NCBI GenBank assembly: GCA_028868855.1 | Contig: JAGWTR010000004.1 | Coordinates: 239,547 to 303,546 of the forward strand | Reading direction: 5' to 3' | Source: Burkholderiales bacterium | Lineage (GTDB): Bacteria; Pseudomonadota; Gammaproteobacteria; Burkholderiales; Burkholderiaceae_C | Length of the DNA: 64,000 bases | In this document: in pieces, positions 18,895-27,972 of the stretch | Numbering within the stretch: position 1 is the stretch's first letter | Layout: each line of letters begins with the position of its first letter | Made by a program: the position numbers and the translations under genes | The notes under the pieces: model-generated | Seen by the model: the letters and a program-made list of their open reading frames with translations, nothing else | What the model was told of the DNA's origin: nothing | The model's database searches: none

Positions 18895-21079
18895 GCACCA
18901 CCGGGCAGCGTTTAAGAACACGCAACACCTCGTTGAGGTGATCCACATCGCGAACGGCCAGCATGAGCTTGAGTTCGGCGGTTTCGCCCAGACGCTCATC
19001 ACCCATTTCGATGTGGGTGATGTCGGTTTCAGCGCTGCTGATCGAGGCCGCGATCTGGGCCAGCACGCCCTTGCCATTGGCCACCAGCACAGCGATGGCC
19101 GTCTCGAACGGCCGCGTCGGCTCATCCGACCAACTCACGTCGATCCAGCGTTCGCTGTCGCGCTCGAACAATCGCTTGCCCACCCCGCACAACTGCGTGT
19201 GCACCACCAGTCCCTCGCCACGGCCCAGGTAACCGGCGATCGGATCACCCGGAACTGGTCGACAGCAAGGGGCAAGCTGCACGGTCGCGCCTTCACTGCC
19301 GTCAATCACCACGCCGCCCTGGGTCGGTGAATCCTCGGTCGTGAATCGACCCAGCGTCAAGCTCAAGGCATCGGGGCGCTGACCCGACTCAGCCATGAGC
19401 TGGGCCATGCGCTTGGCCACCATGGTGCTGATCTTGCGGCCCAATCCGATGTCGATGAGCAAATCGTTTCTGCTGCGATTGCCCCCCCATCGAATCAAGG
19501 CTTGCCACAAAACGCCGCTGGGCCCGTCGCTGGTTTCATCGCCCGAAGGCATCGCCAGCCCTTCACTGCGCAAGGATTGCGACAGCAGCTTGTCACCCAG
19601 TTCCAGCGACTCTTCTGACTCCATGTTCTTGAGGTAATGGCGAATCTTGGAGCGCGCCTTGCCGGTGCTCACGAAGTTGAGCCACCCCGGATTAGGACGC
19701 GCACTGGGGGCCGTGATGATCTCGACCACATCGCCGCTGTGCAACTCGGTGCGCAGTGGAGCGGCCTCCCCATTGATCCTGACGGCCACGCAGTGATCGC
19801 CGACATCGCTATGAATCGCGTAGGCAAAATCCACCGACGTGGCCCCGCGTGGCAGCGCCAGGATTCGCGATTTGGGCGTGAACACATACACCGATTCGGG
19901 GAACAAGTCGATCTTGAGGTGTTCCAGAAATTCCGCGGAATCGCGTGTTTCGTGCTGGATATCCATGAGCGACTGCAACCACACGGCCGCCTGTCGCGGC
20001 GAAGCCTCCGGCCCCTGGCCGTCCTGGATCTTGTACATCCAGTGCGCGGCAATGCCTTTTTCAGCCACCGCGTGCATCGCTTGCGAGCGCAGCTGAAACT
20101 CCACCGCCGTTCCCACCGGGTTGACCAGCGTTGTGTGCAAGGACTGATAGCCATTGGCCTTGGGGATCGCGATGTAGTCCTTGAACCGCCCTGGCAGCGG
20201 TTTGTAGAGCTGGTGCAGCACACCCAGCCCACGGTAACAATCCAGCAGTTCACGCGCCACGATGCGAAAACCGAAGATGTCGCTGACCTGGGCAAAGCTC
20301 AGGTTCTTTTCGATCATCTTGTGATAAATCGAGAAAATGGTTTTCTCGCGACCGAAAACCTCCACGGTCATGTCCGCTTCCTTGAAGCCCTGCTCCACCT
20401 CGCGCTGAATGCGATCCACCAGATCGCGACGGTTTCCCCGGGTCTTCTTGACCGCCTTGGCCAGCACCGAGTAACGCCACGGGTTGATGTACTTGAACGA
20501 CAACTCCTGCAACTCGCGGTAGGTCTGATTCAAGCCCAGGCGGTGCGCGATCGGCACATAGATGTCGAGCGTTTCTCGGGCGATGCGGGTGCGCTTGTGC
20601 AGCACCATCGCCTCCATCGTGCGCATGTTGTGCAGCCGGTCGGCCAGCTTGATCAGGATGACGCGCACATCGCGCGCCATGGCCAGCAGCATTTTTCGGA
20701 AAGACTCGGCTTGCGACTCTTCCTTGGTCGAAAACTGCAATTTATCCAGTTTGGTCAGCCCGTCGACCAGCTCGGCCGTGGGAGCCCCAAAGCGCTCGAT
20801 CAGCTCAATCTTGGTGACGCCGCAGTCCTCCATGGAGTCGTGCATGAGCGCAGCCATGATGGCCTGGGCATCCAGCTTCCAGTCGGCACACAAGCCGGCC
20901 ACCGCGATGGGGTGGGTGATGTAGGGCTCACCACTGGCACGGAACTGCCCCAGATGCGCTTCATCGGCAAAGCGATAGGCTTCGCGCACCCGACGGGTGT
21001 CGGCCTCGTCAAGGTAATCGAGTTTGTGGGTCAGCACCGCAAAAGAAGCGGCGGCGGCGTCAATGATGGCCTGGGTCAT
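18869..21079 (-). CDS. spoT: Bifunctional (p)ppGpp synthetase/hydrolase (RSH)
   Basis: This enzyme makes and degrades the stringent-response alarmone. It has 736 residues. The HD hydrolase domain contains THPIAVAGL and the metal-binding pair His80-Asp81 in MHDSMEDCG. The synthetase domain contains DIFGFRIVARELLDCYRGLG and PNANGYQSLHTTL-like IPKANGYQSLHTTLVN. A TGS domain (DLFPESVYVFTPKSRILALPRGAT) and a C-terminal ACT domain (AVLVANGKGVLAQIAASI) follow. An intact HD site argues for SpoT/Rel rather than a RelA with a dead hydrolase. It follows gmk and rpoZ in the usual order. Confidence 0.95.
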   Translation of the reverse strand: MTQAIIDAAAASFAVLTHKLDYLDEADTRRVREAYRFADEAHLGQFRASGEPYITHPIAVAGLCADWKLDAQAIMAALMHDSMEDCGVTKIELIERFGAPTAELVDGLTKLDKLQFSTKEESQAESFRKMLLAMARDVRVILIKLADRLHNMRTMEAMVLHKRTRIARETLDIYVPIAHRLGLNQTYRELQELSFKYINPWRYSVLAKAVKKTRGNRRDLVDRIQREVEQGFKEADMTVEVFGREKTIFSIYHKMIEKNLSFAQVSDIFGFRIVARELLDCYRGLGVLHQLYKPLPGRFKDYIAIPKANGYQSLHTTLVNPVGTAVEFQLRSQAMHAVAEKGIAAHWMYKIQDGQGPEASPRQAAVWLQSLMDIQHETRDSAEFLEHLKIDLFPESVYVFTPKSRILALPRGATSVDFAYAIHSDVGDHCVAVRINGEAAPLRTELHSGDVVEIITAPSARPNPGWLNFVSTGKARSKIRHYLKNMESEESLELGDKLLSQSLRSEGLAMPSGDETSDGPSGVLWQALIRWGGNRSRNDLLIDIGLGRKISTMVAKRMAQLMAESGQRPDALSLTLGRFTTEDSPTQGGVVIDGSEGATVQLAPCCRPVPGDPIAGYLGRGEGLVVHTQLCGVGKRLFERDSERWIDVSWSDEPTRPFETAIAVLVANGKGVLAQIAASISSAETDITHIEMGDERLGETAELKLMLAVRDVDHLNEVLRVLKRCPVVLKANRVCP

Positions 21080-21143
21080 ACGAACTACTTTAGCGCGGAA
21101 CCAAACGACCAGCAGCCAGAAATGTCAATGGCTGAAATAGCAA

Positions 21144-21191
21144 ACGGCCCGCCAAGGCGAGCCGTCAGGGGGCTGACGCGGCAAGCGTCAG
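21144..21191 (-). terminator. Tandem hairpins between rpoZ and spoT
   Basis: Reading the minus strand, the rpoZ stop is followed at once by CTGACGC/GCGTCAG with loop TTGCC. A second stem of 10 bp then forms (ACGGCTCGCC with GGCGGGCCGT, loop TT), followed by TTGC. The T tract is weak, so this is more likely a partial terminator or mRNA 3' stabiliser than a full stop. Confidence 0.5.
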
Positions 21192-21192
21192 A

Positions 21193-21399
21193 TCAGGTGG
21201 TCGGAACCTTGCGCAGCATTTCAATGCCGATCTGGCCCGCGGCGATTTCACGCAGGGCGGTCACGCCGGGCTTGTTGCGCGATTCAATCTTGGGCGTGTG
21301 ACCCTGGCTCAACATGCGGGCACGGTAGGTAGCAGCCAGCACCAGTTGGAAGCGGTTGGGGATCTTTTGCAGGCAGTCTTCTACGGTGATGCGGGCCAT
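21193..21399 (-). CDS. rpoZ: RNA polymerase omega subunit
   Basis: Omega folds the beta' subunit and takes part in ppGpp binding to RNA polymerase. The 68-residue protein starts [20 protein letters not shown] and contains AATYRARML and the Ala/Leu-rich [11 protein letters not shown] helix, typical of the family. The ATG at 21399 fits the usual length; an extension upstream has no support. It lies between gmk and spoT on the same strand, the standard proteobacterial order. Confidence 0.95.
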   Translation of the reverse strand: MARITVEDCLQKIPNRFQLVLAATYRARMLSQGHTPKIESRNKPGVTALREIAAGQIGIEMLRKVPTT

Positions 21400-21433
21400 G
21401 ATGGAACCTTCAAAATACGGACAGAACGCGAAT

Positions 21434-22054
21434 TCAGACCAGATTGAGCGCACGAAACACAAGGGACTTGTTACGGCGCTGAGCTGCGTATTTTAACCGC
21501 TGCGCGTGAACAATGGCTTTTAAATCGAACAAAGCCGTCTCAAACAGGGCATTAACGACCACATAGTCGAAAAATTGCGCCTGGGCGACCTCCTCGCGAG
21601 CATTCTTCATGCGCACCTCGATCACATCGGGTGAGTCTTCGCCCCGACGGTGCAGGCGCTGCAGCAGTTCGTCGTAGCTGGGCGGCAGGATGAAAATCAG
21701 CACCGCATTGGGGAAGATCTTCTTGATCTGCAAGGCGCCCTGCCAATCGATCTCCAACACCACGTCCTCGCCGCCCTTGATGCGCTCTTCGATCGCATGA
21801 CGCGAGGTGCCATACAGGTTGCCATGCACCTCGGCCCACTCGAAGAAGTCGCCACGCTCAATCATCTGGCGGAATTTTGGCTCGTCAATGAACAGGTATT
21901 CACGACCCTCCTGCTCCTGGCCACGCGGCCCCCGGGTGGTGTGCGAAATCGACACCACCAGTCGTGAATCCAGCTCCAGCAATGCCTTGACCAAGCTGGA
22001 TTTGCCTGTGCCGCTGGGGGCCGACACCACGAAAAGATTGCCCGGGTAGTCCAT
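21434..22054 (-). CDS. gmk: Guanylate kinase
   Basis: Gmk phosphorylates GMP and dGMP to the diphosphates. The P-loop [10 protein letters not shown] lies at residues 11-20 from the chosen start. GMP-binding residues fall in [22 protein letters not shown], and [15 protein letters not shown] and [15 protein letters not shown] complete the family set. The start at 22054 is chosen because GGAGG lies 7 nt upstream on the minus strand; an in-frame ATG at 22102 gives 16 extra residues. In relatives yicC normally follows upstream. Here unrelated accessory DNA begins instead. Confidence 0.95.
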   Translation of the reverse strand: MDYPGNLFVVSAPSGTGKSSLVKALLELDSRLVVSISHTTRGPRGQEQEGREYLFIDEPKFRQMIERGDFFEWAEVHGNLYGTSRHAIEERIKGGEDVVLEIDWQGALQIKKIFPNAVLIFILPPSYDELLQRLHRRGEDSPDVIEVRMKNAREEVAQAQFFDYVVVNALFETALFDLKAIVHAQRLKYAAQRRNKSLVFRALNLV

Positions 22055-22603
22055 CACATCACCTCCGGCCACAGCCTTATTCAATACCTTATCGGCACTC
22101 ATTCAATGTTTTGAACCTGAACGTCGAGATGGACGCCAAGCTGTTGATTTTTAATGGATTTCAGGATCATCGGCTTCATTTACCCCACGATTTACCCCAC
22201 AAAAAACTTGGGCTGTCCTGGGACCTCAAGCGACGCAAAGAAAGCGGTTTCGCCTTAGCGCACGACCGTTTGAAGTCTAGCATTCGGGGCATCCGCATCA
22301 AGGACGGGCCGTGGCTGTGGCGCGTTCAGGTCTCCGTCTCCGGCATCCATCGCCCAACACTCACCCCGCCTTGCGCGCCACCCAATATGTCGCCCCCCCT
22401 TGCGCCATACCTGTGTTCGTGAGGCTCGTCCGCTCCAAGTGGAAGCGGTCACCAGGACGACATGTCTGCGTACGTCCCAGCGGCAGGCACAACACGGCCC
22501 TTGGGGACTCGGCTCACTCATGCACCGTTGCTGGAGCAAGGAATCGCCAATAATTTGGCTTTTCTCATGCAAAAACGATTAAATAACTACTCTTTACGTC
22601 GTG
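22055..22603. other. Gene-free junction between core genome and island
   Basis: About 550 bases without a convincing gene. Open frames here are short, lack ribosome sites and show no family pattern. It contains the tandem repeat at 22178-22200. Composition shifts from GC-rich to A+T-rich just before the hipB-like gene (22560-22660). I interpret it as the left edge of the accessory region. Confidence 0.5.
22178..22200 (+). repeat. Tandem direct repeat at the island edge
   Basis: ATTTACCCCAC occurs twice with one base between (22178-22188 and 22190-22200). Short arm-type repeats of this kind are common next to integrase attachment sites, but no integrase gene lies beside it and the other end of the island is outside the window. 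Confidence 0.45.
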
Positions 22604-22622
22604 AAGTGCACTTACAAAGTGC
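22604..22622. promoter_or_regulatory. Putative HipB-type operator
   Basis: Three overlapping half-sites form AAGTGC-GCACTT-AAGTGC: the palindrome AAGTGCACTT (22604-22613) and the inverted repeat GCACTT-ACA-AAGTGC (22608-22622). It lies 46 nt before the xre-family antitoxin start, in an A+T-rich stretch suitable for a promoter. HIP antitoxins usually repress their own operon through such sites. Confidence 0.5.
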
Positions 22623-22668
22623 AAATAAACCAGCCACTGGCAAGCAATAACGCTAAAATAATGGCGCC

Positions 22669-23361
22669 ATGGCCAAAAAAATCGCTCCCTTGCTCCCGTC
22701 CACTGAGGAACTGCTGCGCCAGTTCGGTGAACGGCTACGCCTCGCACGGCAGCGACGGCGCCTGTCGGCCAAACAAGTGGCCGAACGTGCAGGCATGTCA
22801 CCGATGACCCTGCGCAGCCTGGAGCGCGGCGGGTCAGGCGTGACGATGGGGGCCTACCTGTCCGTCATGCAAGTGCTGGGCATCGAGAACGATCTTGGTC
22901 AACTGGGCAAAGCAGACCCACAGGGACGCGAATTGCAAGATGCGCGCTTGCCTGCCGCCAGCAAGAGAACCGCAAGCCTTGCGCCAACCACACTTGAAAA
23001 CCCCTCATCGACGAACCTCTCGAAGCCAATCGTTGATTCGGTTGCCCAACTGCACCTGCTGATAGAGAAATCTCCTCAGGAGCAACTGCGCCAGGTGTTG
23101 GCTTCGCTGCCAAGAGAGCAGTTACGCAAAGCGCTCGAAGCACTGCCTGAAGCGCAGGTGCGCAAGGCCATTGACGCCATGCCATCAGAGCAATTGAAGG
23201 CGGCCCTGAATCAACTGGAAGCACCAAGCAAGGCCATCAAGAAGCTATTGAGGCCCACAGAAAACGAGCAGAGCTGGCGGGAGCAGAGCGGCTTCTCCGA
23301 CTCCGAAACGCTTGCTGGATTGATCCGACCTCTGGACCCCCTGTCATCGAGGCGACGCTGA
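22669..23361 (+). CDS. XRE-family antitoxin (HipB-like) with helical repeat tail
   Basis: Residues ~17-75 form a Cro/C1-type helix-turn-helix ([37 protein letters not shown]). A linker then leads to an unusual tail where a 13-residue unit repeats about four times between ~140 and 185 ([40 protein letters not shown]). Classical HipB has under 100 residues, so this 230-residue protein is long. It ends 3 nt before a hipA-type kinase gene, so it is the probable antitoxin and autorepressor. The role of the repeats is not known to me. Confidence 0.78.
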   Translation: MAKKIAPLLPSTEELLRQFGERLRLARQRRRLSAKQVAERAGMSPMTLRSLERGGSGVTMGAYLSVMQVLGIENDLGQLGKADPQGRELQDARLPAASKRTASLAPTTLENPSSTNLSKPIVDSVAQLHLLIEKSPQEQLRQVLASLPREQLRKALEALPEAQVRKAIDAMPSEQLKAALNQLEAPSKAIKKLLRPTENEQSWREQSGFSDSETLAGLIRPLDPLSSRRR

Positions 23362-23364
23362 CCC

Positions 23365-24633
23365 ATGGCCACCATCGCCGTTTATGCCGACTGGGATGGG
23401 CTGACCGCTCCACTTCGTCTGGGCGTGCTGCATGCCCAACGCGGCGCTGGCCGTGAACTCTTCGAGTTCGCATTCGACACGGCCGCACTGGCGCACCCAG
23501 ACGTACAGGACTTACAGCTTGATCCTAGACTCGGCCTCTTTGAGGGCCGACAGCATCCCCCCCAAGGTCATGAAACCTTTGGCGCTTTCTCCGATGCCAG
23601 TCCTGATCGCTGGGGCCGACTGCTCATGCGCCGCCGACTGGAACGCGAACAGCGCGCGGGGCGAGTCGCCAAGACAGTTCGGCTGCACGAATCGGACTAC
23701 CTGCTCGGTGTGCACGATGCCTTCCGTGTCGGCGCGCTGCGCTTGAGGCTGGATGATGCGGGCGACTTCCTTGACAACCGGCATGGGGTGGCCGCCCCGC
23801 CGTTTGTCCAACTGCGAGAGCTGGAAGCGGCCAGCCTGGCGCTCGAACGCGATGACAACAACATGGCGGCTGCGGGCGACGATTGGCTGCGCATGCTGAT
23901 TGCGCCGGGTGGTTCACTTGGCGGTGCGCGACCCAAGGCCAGTGTGGCCGACCCAAATGGCCACTTGTGGATTGCCAAGTTCCCCAGCGTGCGAGACGAA
24001 CATGACGTGGGCGCGTGGGAAATGGTCGTGCACACGCTGGCGCGCGCCTGTCAATTGCGGGTACCTGACAGCCTGGCACGCCGTTTCGCGAATCCGCACC
24101 ACACCTTCCTGGTGAAGCGCTTCGACCGCACAGCAGGTGGCAGGCGGCTGCACTTCGCGTCTGCGATGACGCTCACCGGCCATCAGGATGGTGATGACGG
24201 ATCAACGGGCGTCAGCTACCTGGAAATCGCCCGCGTACTGATCAACCATGGTGCGCAGACTGATGCTGATTTGCAAGAACTGTGGTCGCGCATCGTGTTC
24301 AACCTCCTGGTCTCCAACACGGACGATCACCTGCGCAACCACGGCTTCATCCTGATGCCCGGCAAAGGTTGGCGCTTGTCCGAGGCCTACGACATGAATC
24401 CCGTGCCTGGGTCATCTGGCCTGAAGCTCAACATCAGCGAGGCAGACAACGCGATGGACCTCGACCTGGCTCGCTCCGTGGCGCACTACTTCCGCGTCGA
24501 TACCGAGACCGCCGACGCGATCATCGAGCGCAGCCAGGCGGTCGTGAGGCAGTGGCCAACAATTGCCGACCGCTTGAGCTTACCCGTCCGAGAGCAAGAG
24601 CGCATGGCATCAGCCTTCGGCCTCGCGCAATAG
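23365..24633 (+). CDS. HipA-type serine/threonine kinase toxin
   Basis: HipA toxins are kinases; the E. coli enzyme phosphorylates glutamyl-tRNA synthetase and causes persistence. The 422-residue protein has the N-subdomain (FGAFSDASPDRWGRLLMRRR), the autophosphorylation/P-loop region GGSLGGARPKASV, the active-site segment NLLVSNTDDHLRNHGF with the catalytic Asp and Asn, and the metal-binding AYDMNPVP. All key motifs are intact. It directly follows the XRE antitoxin. Its substrate cannot be predicted, since HipA homologues differ in target. Confidence 0.88.
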   Translation: MATIAVYADWDGLTAPLRLGVLHAQRGAGRELFEFAFDTAALAHPDVQDLQLDPRLGLFEGRQHPPQGHETFGAFSDASPDRWGRLLMRRRLEREQRAGRVAKTVRLHESDYLLGVHDAFRVGALRLRLDDAGDFLDNRHGVAAPPFVQLRELEAASLALERDDNNMAAAGDDWLRMLIAPGGSLGGARPKASVADPNGHLWIAKFPSVRDEHDVGAWEMVVHTLARACQLRVPDSLARRFANPHHTFLVKRFDRTAGGRRLHFASAMTLTGHQDGDDGSTGVSYLEIARVLINHGAQTDADLQELWSRIVFNLLVSNTDDHLRNHGFILMPGKGWRLSEAYDMNPVPGSSGLKLNISEADNAMDLDLARSVAHYFRVDTETADAIIERSQAVVRQWPTIADRLSLPVREQERMASAFGLAQ

Positions 24634-24658
24634 AAGTCCGAGAGAAGGACCGCGTTGC

Positions 24659-25531
24659 TCACCCTTGCCTCGACAGCTCGTACCGTGCTGATGCAATCGT
24701 GCCGCGCCAGTAAGGTTTGCGCCCTTGCGGCGTCAGCCACGCGGCCTCTGCCGTCAATGGCAGGCGCATGCCATCAAGGTCCTGGTAGTCAGACATTCGG
24801 CCTTCCCACGGCATCATGACTTGCTTGCCGCCCACCATGGCTGCACGTGCATCGGCGCGCACCGACTCGATCACACCGCCTGAGCCGAAGGTAAAGCGCA
24901 TCGTCATGCTGATGTCACCGTCCACCATCGTGGCGTCGGCTGACACCTCATTGACTGCCACCCACTTCACCCCCTGGCTCGGCAGCAGGGCTGTGGGATA
25001 CCAGACGGCCTCCATCATGTAGCGCATCAACTCACCGCGAGCAATCTCGCCCGTGCCATGTTGATCTGCCAGCGAAAACAGTCCCAGCGCCGCAGCATGC
25101 AAGGTGCCCACGCCCCCCGCAAAGGCGTCGTGGACGAGGATGGTGACGCCCGGCACCAGCACCATGCGGGCGGTCCAGACAAAACCAGGCCCATGGGTCA
25201 CAACGCGTTGCTCTGACGTGAAGGGAATCCACCGTTCGCGGCTTGCCAGTGCGGTCACATTGAAGGTACCCGTGTGTTGAAAGGTCGCTGCCGCGACGAT
25301 GGCTTGACCATCCTTGAGTACGGCCCGGAGATACCTTTGCACAGGCGCCGGCAGTCCATCAAGCTCTCGGACGTCAAAGCGTTCGGCGACATGGGGAACG
25401 CGCGCTGCCTCCAACTGAGCCAGCAAGGCCTGCGTGGCCGAAGCCCAACGAAGCCGCCCATATGAGGCAAGCCCCAACCAGGCGATGGCGACAACCCCCA
25501 GCATCAGTGCCACGCAGATCTGCAGCGTCAT
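24659..25531 (-). CDS. Membrane-anchored protein, DUF6544/DUF6920-like
   Basis: One N-terminal membrane helix (LQICVALMLGVVAIAWLGLASYG) is followed by a soluble domain. It contains LPAPVQRYLRAVLKDGQ, TFNVTALASRERWIPFTSEQ, MRYMMEAVWYPTALLPSQGVKW and MPWEGRMSDYQDLDGMRLP, a pattern I associate with the DUF6544 (formerly DUF6920) family. No enzyme function is established for that family to my knowledge. The ATG at 25531 is used because upstream codons encode a Cys/Arg-rich run that looks non-coding. It lies 31 nt downstream of the nitroreductase-like gene and is probably in the same operon. Confidence 0.65.
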   Translation of the reverse strand: MTLQICVALMLGVVAIAWLGLASYGRLRWASATQALLAQLEAARVPHVAERFDVRELDGLPAPVQRYLRAVLKDGQAIVAAATFQHTGTFNVTALASRERWIPFTSEQRVVTHGPGFVWTARMVLVPGVTILVHDAFAGGVGTLHAAALGLFSLADQHGTGEIARGELMRYMMEAVWYPTALLPSQGVKWVAVNEVSADATMVDGDISMTMRFTFGSGGVIESVRADARAAMVGGKQVMMPWEGRMSDYQDLDGMRLPLTAEAAWLTPQGRKPYWRGTIASARYELSRQG

Positions 25532-25562
25532 GTCCCAAGCTTTCCCATGCGCTACGCCGACT

Positions 25563-26660
25563 TCAAACGAGCACCGACTGCACAGGTCGTCGCATCGACA
25601 TCGGCATTTTGGGCCCACGCCCAAAGCGCACGACCAGATCCGGCCTTTGGCTGCCAAGGCCAAGCGCCGATGCGAGCTGGGGCCGGATCGAACCAACTTC
25701 GACGGGCTGATTCACGAAGGCGTTACGCAAACCCAGGGCGGTAGCTTGCAAGGCAAAGCGCTCGTAGCAGCGTCCCGACTCAATCCAATAGGCCTTGTCG
25801 CTGGACTCAGAGACAAACACGGCGATGCCAGCCGAGTTGCGGATCTGCCGCGCGTAACGATCATTCTCGGACTTGGGCGTGTAGAACAGGCTCATGGCGG
25901 GGCTTGCCAACCAGCGCGGCATGGTCGGATTGCCCGTCGTGGCTGCGAACAAGCCGTCACCAGTCATTTGCGCCTCGTTGGCGCTGAACCGGATCCATTC
26001 CTTCAGTTCGGCGACAAAGGCGGGATTGTCCATCTGCGCGGTATTGCCCGCGACCACGTACGCCAGCACCTTTTCCATGGCTGCGCGTTCGGTCAACAGC
26101 ATCACGCGCACACCGTTGCCCATCCCTGCTCGCTCAAGAAGCCGAAGTTCGTCGTTTGAAATGGGCTGGCCGTCATAGTCACCTCGGGTGCATTGACGCT
26201 CAGCGATGGCTTGGAACATAGGCGTGACAGAGGCCCGCGTGGATTCCAGGCTCACAGTGATGTCACCTTTGCCCCCAGCATCAAAGCTGGCGTTGGCCTG
26301 CATGCCAGCGGCCAACGCAGCGTGCGCCAGGTTCTCGGTGGCGCAGCCAAGTGAGACGTAGAGATGGTGATCATCTGGGTCGACGACGGGGCAACGCCGA
26401 GACAGGTCGGGGGCGATCACGATGGCCCGATCCTGCAGGTGGAAGGTCCAGCATTGGGTGTTGTGGCTGGATGGCGCGAGGGTCGCGTACCTCACCAGCT
26501 CACGCATCACATGCGTGTGGTCACTGTCGGCGCCAGTAAGCGGGCGTCGCAGGGCTTGTGCGGCCTCTTGCTCATCCGCACTGGATGAACACGCGACCAG
26601 CGCTGGCGAAAGCATGCCGCAGGCAGCGGCACTCAGGATGACTTGTCGGCGCAGCAACAT
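25563..26660 (-). CDS. Acg-family nitroreductase-like lipoprotein
   Basis: Residues 1-25 form an export signal with two Arg (LLRRQVILSAAACGMLSPALVAC) ending in a lipobox-like ALVAC, so it may be a Tat-exported lipoprotein. The remainder matches the Acg/TM-nitroreductase family: RYATLAPSSHNTQCWTF for flavin-site contacts, RRCPVVDPDDHHLYVSLGCATENL, and a C-terminal ESGRCYERFALQATALGLRNAFVNQPVE. Acg of Mycobacterium binds but does not necessarily turn over FMN. Start at 26660; an in-frame ATG at 26720 adds a non-signal extension. The gene leads a minus-strand pair with the DUF6544-like gene. Confidence 0.72.
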   Translation of the reverse strand: MLLRRQVILSAAACGMLSPALVACSSSADEQEAAQALRRPLTGADSDHTHVMRELVRYATLAPSSHNTQCWTFHLQDRAIVIAPDLSRRCPVVDPDDHHLYVSLGCATENLAHAALAAGMQANASFDAGGKGDITVSLESTRASVTPMFQAIAERQCTRGDYDGQPISNDELRLLERAGMGNGVRVMLLTERAAMEKVLAYVVAGNTAQMDNPAFVAELKEWIRFSANEAQMTGDGLFAATTGNPTMPRWLASPAMSLFYTPKSENDRYARQIRNSAGIAVFVSESSDKAYWIESGRCYERFALQATALGLRNAFVNQPVEVGSIRPQLASALGLGSQRPDLVVRFGRGPKMPMSMRRPVQSVLV

Positions 26661-26738
26661 CGTGGCTTTCGTGGGTGGTTTTTGCAGCCGCAATTGGCAC
26701 GGTGCATCAACCAGAGTCATGAGGTGAAGTAGAAACGG

Positions 26739-26966
26739 CTATGCCATGCGCAAAGATGGCTTGTCCATGTCACGCTTGCGAAAGGCTTCCAGCACATTGC
26801 GGATCGCGAAGATGTGCAGGAACTTGGTGTTGTGCGCGCCCAGTGCAAGTGCCACCCGCTCGTGCTCGTAGAGCAACTCCATGTCACAGACCGGCACATG
26901 GCACTGCGCAGCCAGTGAGGCCACGATCTGCTTCTGATCGGGCTGCGTATCGTTCGGTGCCGACAT
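26739..26966 (-). CDS. Small DUF3562-like protein
   Basis: A 75-residue protein with the core IVASLAAQCHVPVCDMELLYEHERVALALGAHNTKFLHIFAIRNVLEA, which resembles DUF3562-type small proteins found in Burkholderiales stress clusters. Function is unknown. The ATG has TAGGAA upstream at good spacing. It precedes the nitroreductase-like gene on the same strand, 78 nt away. The family call is from memory and is tentative. Confidence 0.6.
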   Translation of the reverse strand: MSAPNDTQPDQKQIVASLAAQCHVPVCDMELLYEHERVALALGAHNTKFLHIFAIRNVLEAFRKRDMDKPSLRMA

Positions 26967-27388
26967 GGAACATTCCTAAAGTCACCTGTCCAACTAGGCA
27001 CCGTAGCATCTGCGTACCCCAATCAATGTGCGCCAGGTCGCATAGCTGGTCAAAATTCAATCGGAACTGGACACCCAAGGAACAATGTCGAGCTAAAAGC
27101 GCACCAATGTATGGTGCGGGGTGTGCCTCCGTTGAGCTATCCACGCCCGCCACGCCGGGCGTGTCTGTCGACATCACACTGAACTCGGCCAACAAGGGAA
27201 ACATGACTCCATGGTGGTGGATACCGCGCCATTCATCATCGGCTCAATTTTGGGGCGTAGCACGTCCAACTTGATGGCCAAATGTTGCTGTTGGAGACAC
27301 TTCAATACCCCTACACTTTGATCCATCTGGATCAATCTCAGTCCCCATTTCAGTACATTCAGGACTCCGACCACAGGAAGTAGCAACA
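26967..27388. other. Divergent intergenic region
   Basis: About 420 bases between the minus-strand DUF3562-like gene and the plus-strand small gene at 27389. Apart from the palindrome at 27318-27335, I see no gene. Short frames here lack ribosome sites. Confidence 0.4.
27318..27335. promoter_or_regulatory. Palindromic operator candidate
   Basis: TTGATCC-ATCT-GGATCAA is a perfect 7-bp inverted repeat with a 4-nt centre, 53 nt before the small gene at 27389. The end pentamers TTGAT/ATCAA recall FNR-type sites, but here they are 8 nt apart instead of 4, so a different dimeric regulator is more likely. Confidence 0.45.
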
Positions 27389-27616
27389 ATGAACATCCAG
27401 CAGCGCGGACGGACCACGGTAAAGGCAACAACCAGTGAGGTCCTTCCGAAGTTGGGTCTCGCTTACTTTGTTGATGAAAACGGCAGGACATGGGCGGTCA
27501 GCCGCCAGAACACAGGTGTAGCGTTTGATGACTTGGAGCCTGGGAAGGCTGTACACATCACCGTAGCGCACTACCCAAAGTTCTCATTGGTTGAGCACTG
27601 CGTAACACTGAATTGA
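27389..27616 (+). CDS. Small hypothetical protein
   Basis: 75 residues, beginning MNIQQRGRTTVKATTSEV, with a likely small beta-barrel pattern (LGLAYFVDENGRTWAVSRQ; FDDLEPGKAVHITVAHY). The ATG has the good ribosome site CAGGAAG eight bases upstream and a palindrome 53 nt upstream, so it is probably expressed. I do not recognise the family. Confidence 0.6.
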   Translation: MNIQQRGRTTVKATTSEVLPKLGLAYFVDENGRTWAVSRQNTGVAFDDLEPGKAVHITVAHYPKFSLVEHCVTLN

Positions 27617-27972
27617 CGGCCAGTCATATGCGGCATCGACCGTGCACACGGCGTCCGCCATACGCACGCACAAGCGCGCTACGCCCTGTTGAGCAACTGG
27701 AAGGCACCGATGACGGTAAAGCTACCTCCAAGCCATCCAGCCCCGAACAAAAGGCCATCGGCAGGCAATTCAGGCTGACCATCTCACGCGAGCTGGGGCA
27801 GGAGAGGAATCAAAGAATGGTTTGGCCTGAATGATCCGGTGCTAAGAAGCGCTGCCCGGCATGCCGTTATGACGCGATATTGCCAGGCTCGAAGGCGTGC
27901 TTGACCGACTACCCGACGAAGGCACCATCTATAGAATCAGCCATCGTCGTTGAGGAAGGTTAGACGCTGAGC
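27617..27972. other. Gene-free stretch
   Basis: About 355 bases. One 73-codon frame is open on the plus strand but is rich in Arg, Pro and Ser, starts at TTG directly after the previous stop and has no family pattern. I see nothing else convincing here. Confidence 0.4.

Noticed and set aside
19637-21301. A 554-codon open frame on the plus strand antisense to the (p)ppGpp synthetase gene
   Set aside because: It mirrors the codon pattern of the real gene in GC-rich DNA, is rich in His, Gln, Leu and Arg, and shows no family motif. The minus strand encodes clear SpoT domains over the same bases.
27318-27335. FNR/Anr site (TTGAT with ATCAA)
   Set aside because: The half-sites are 8 nt apart instead of 4. 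The inner bases extend the palindrome, so another regulator is more likely.
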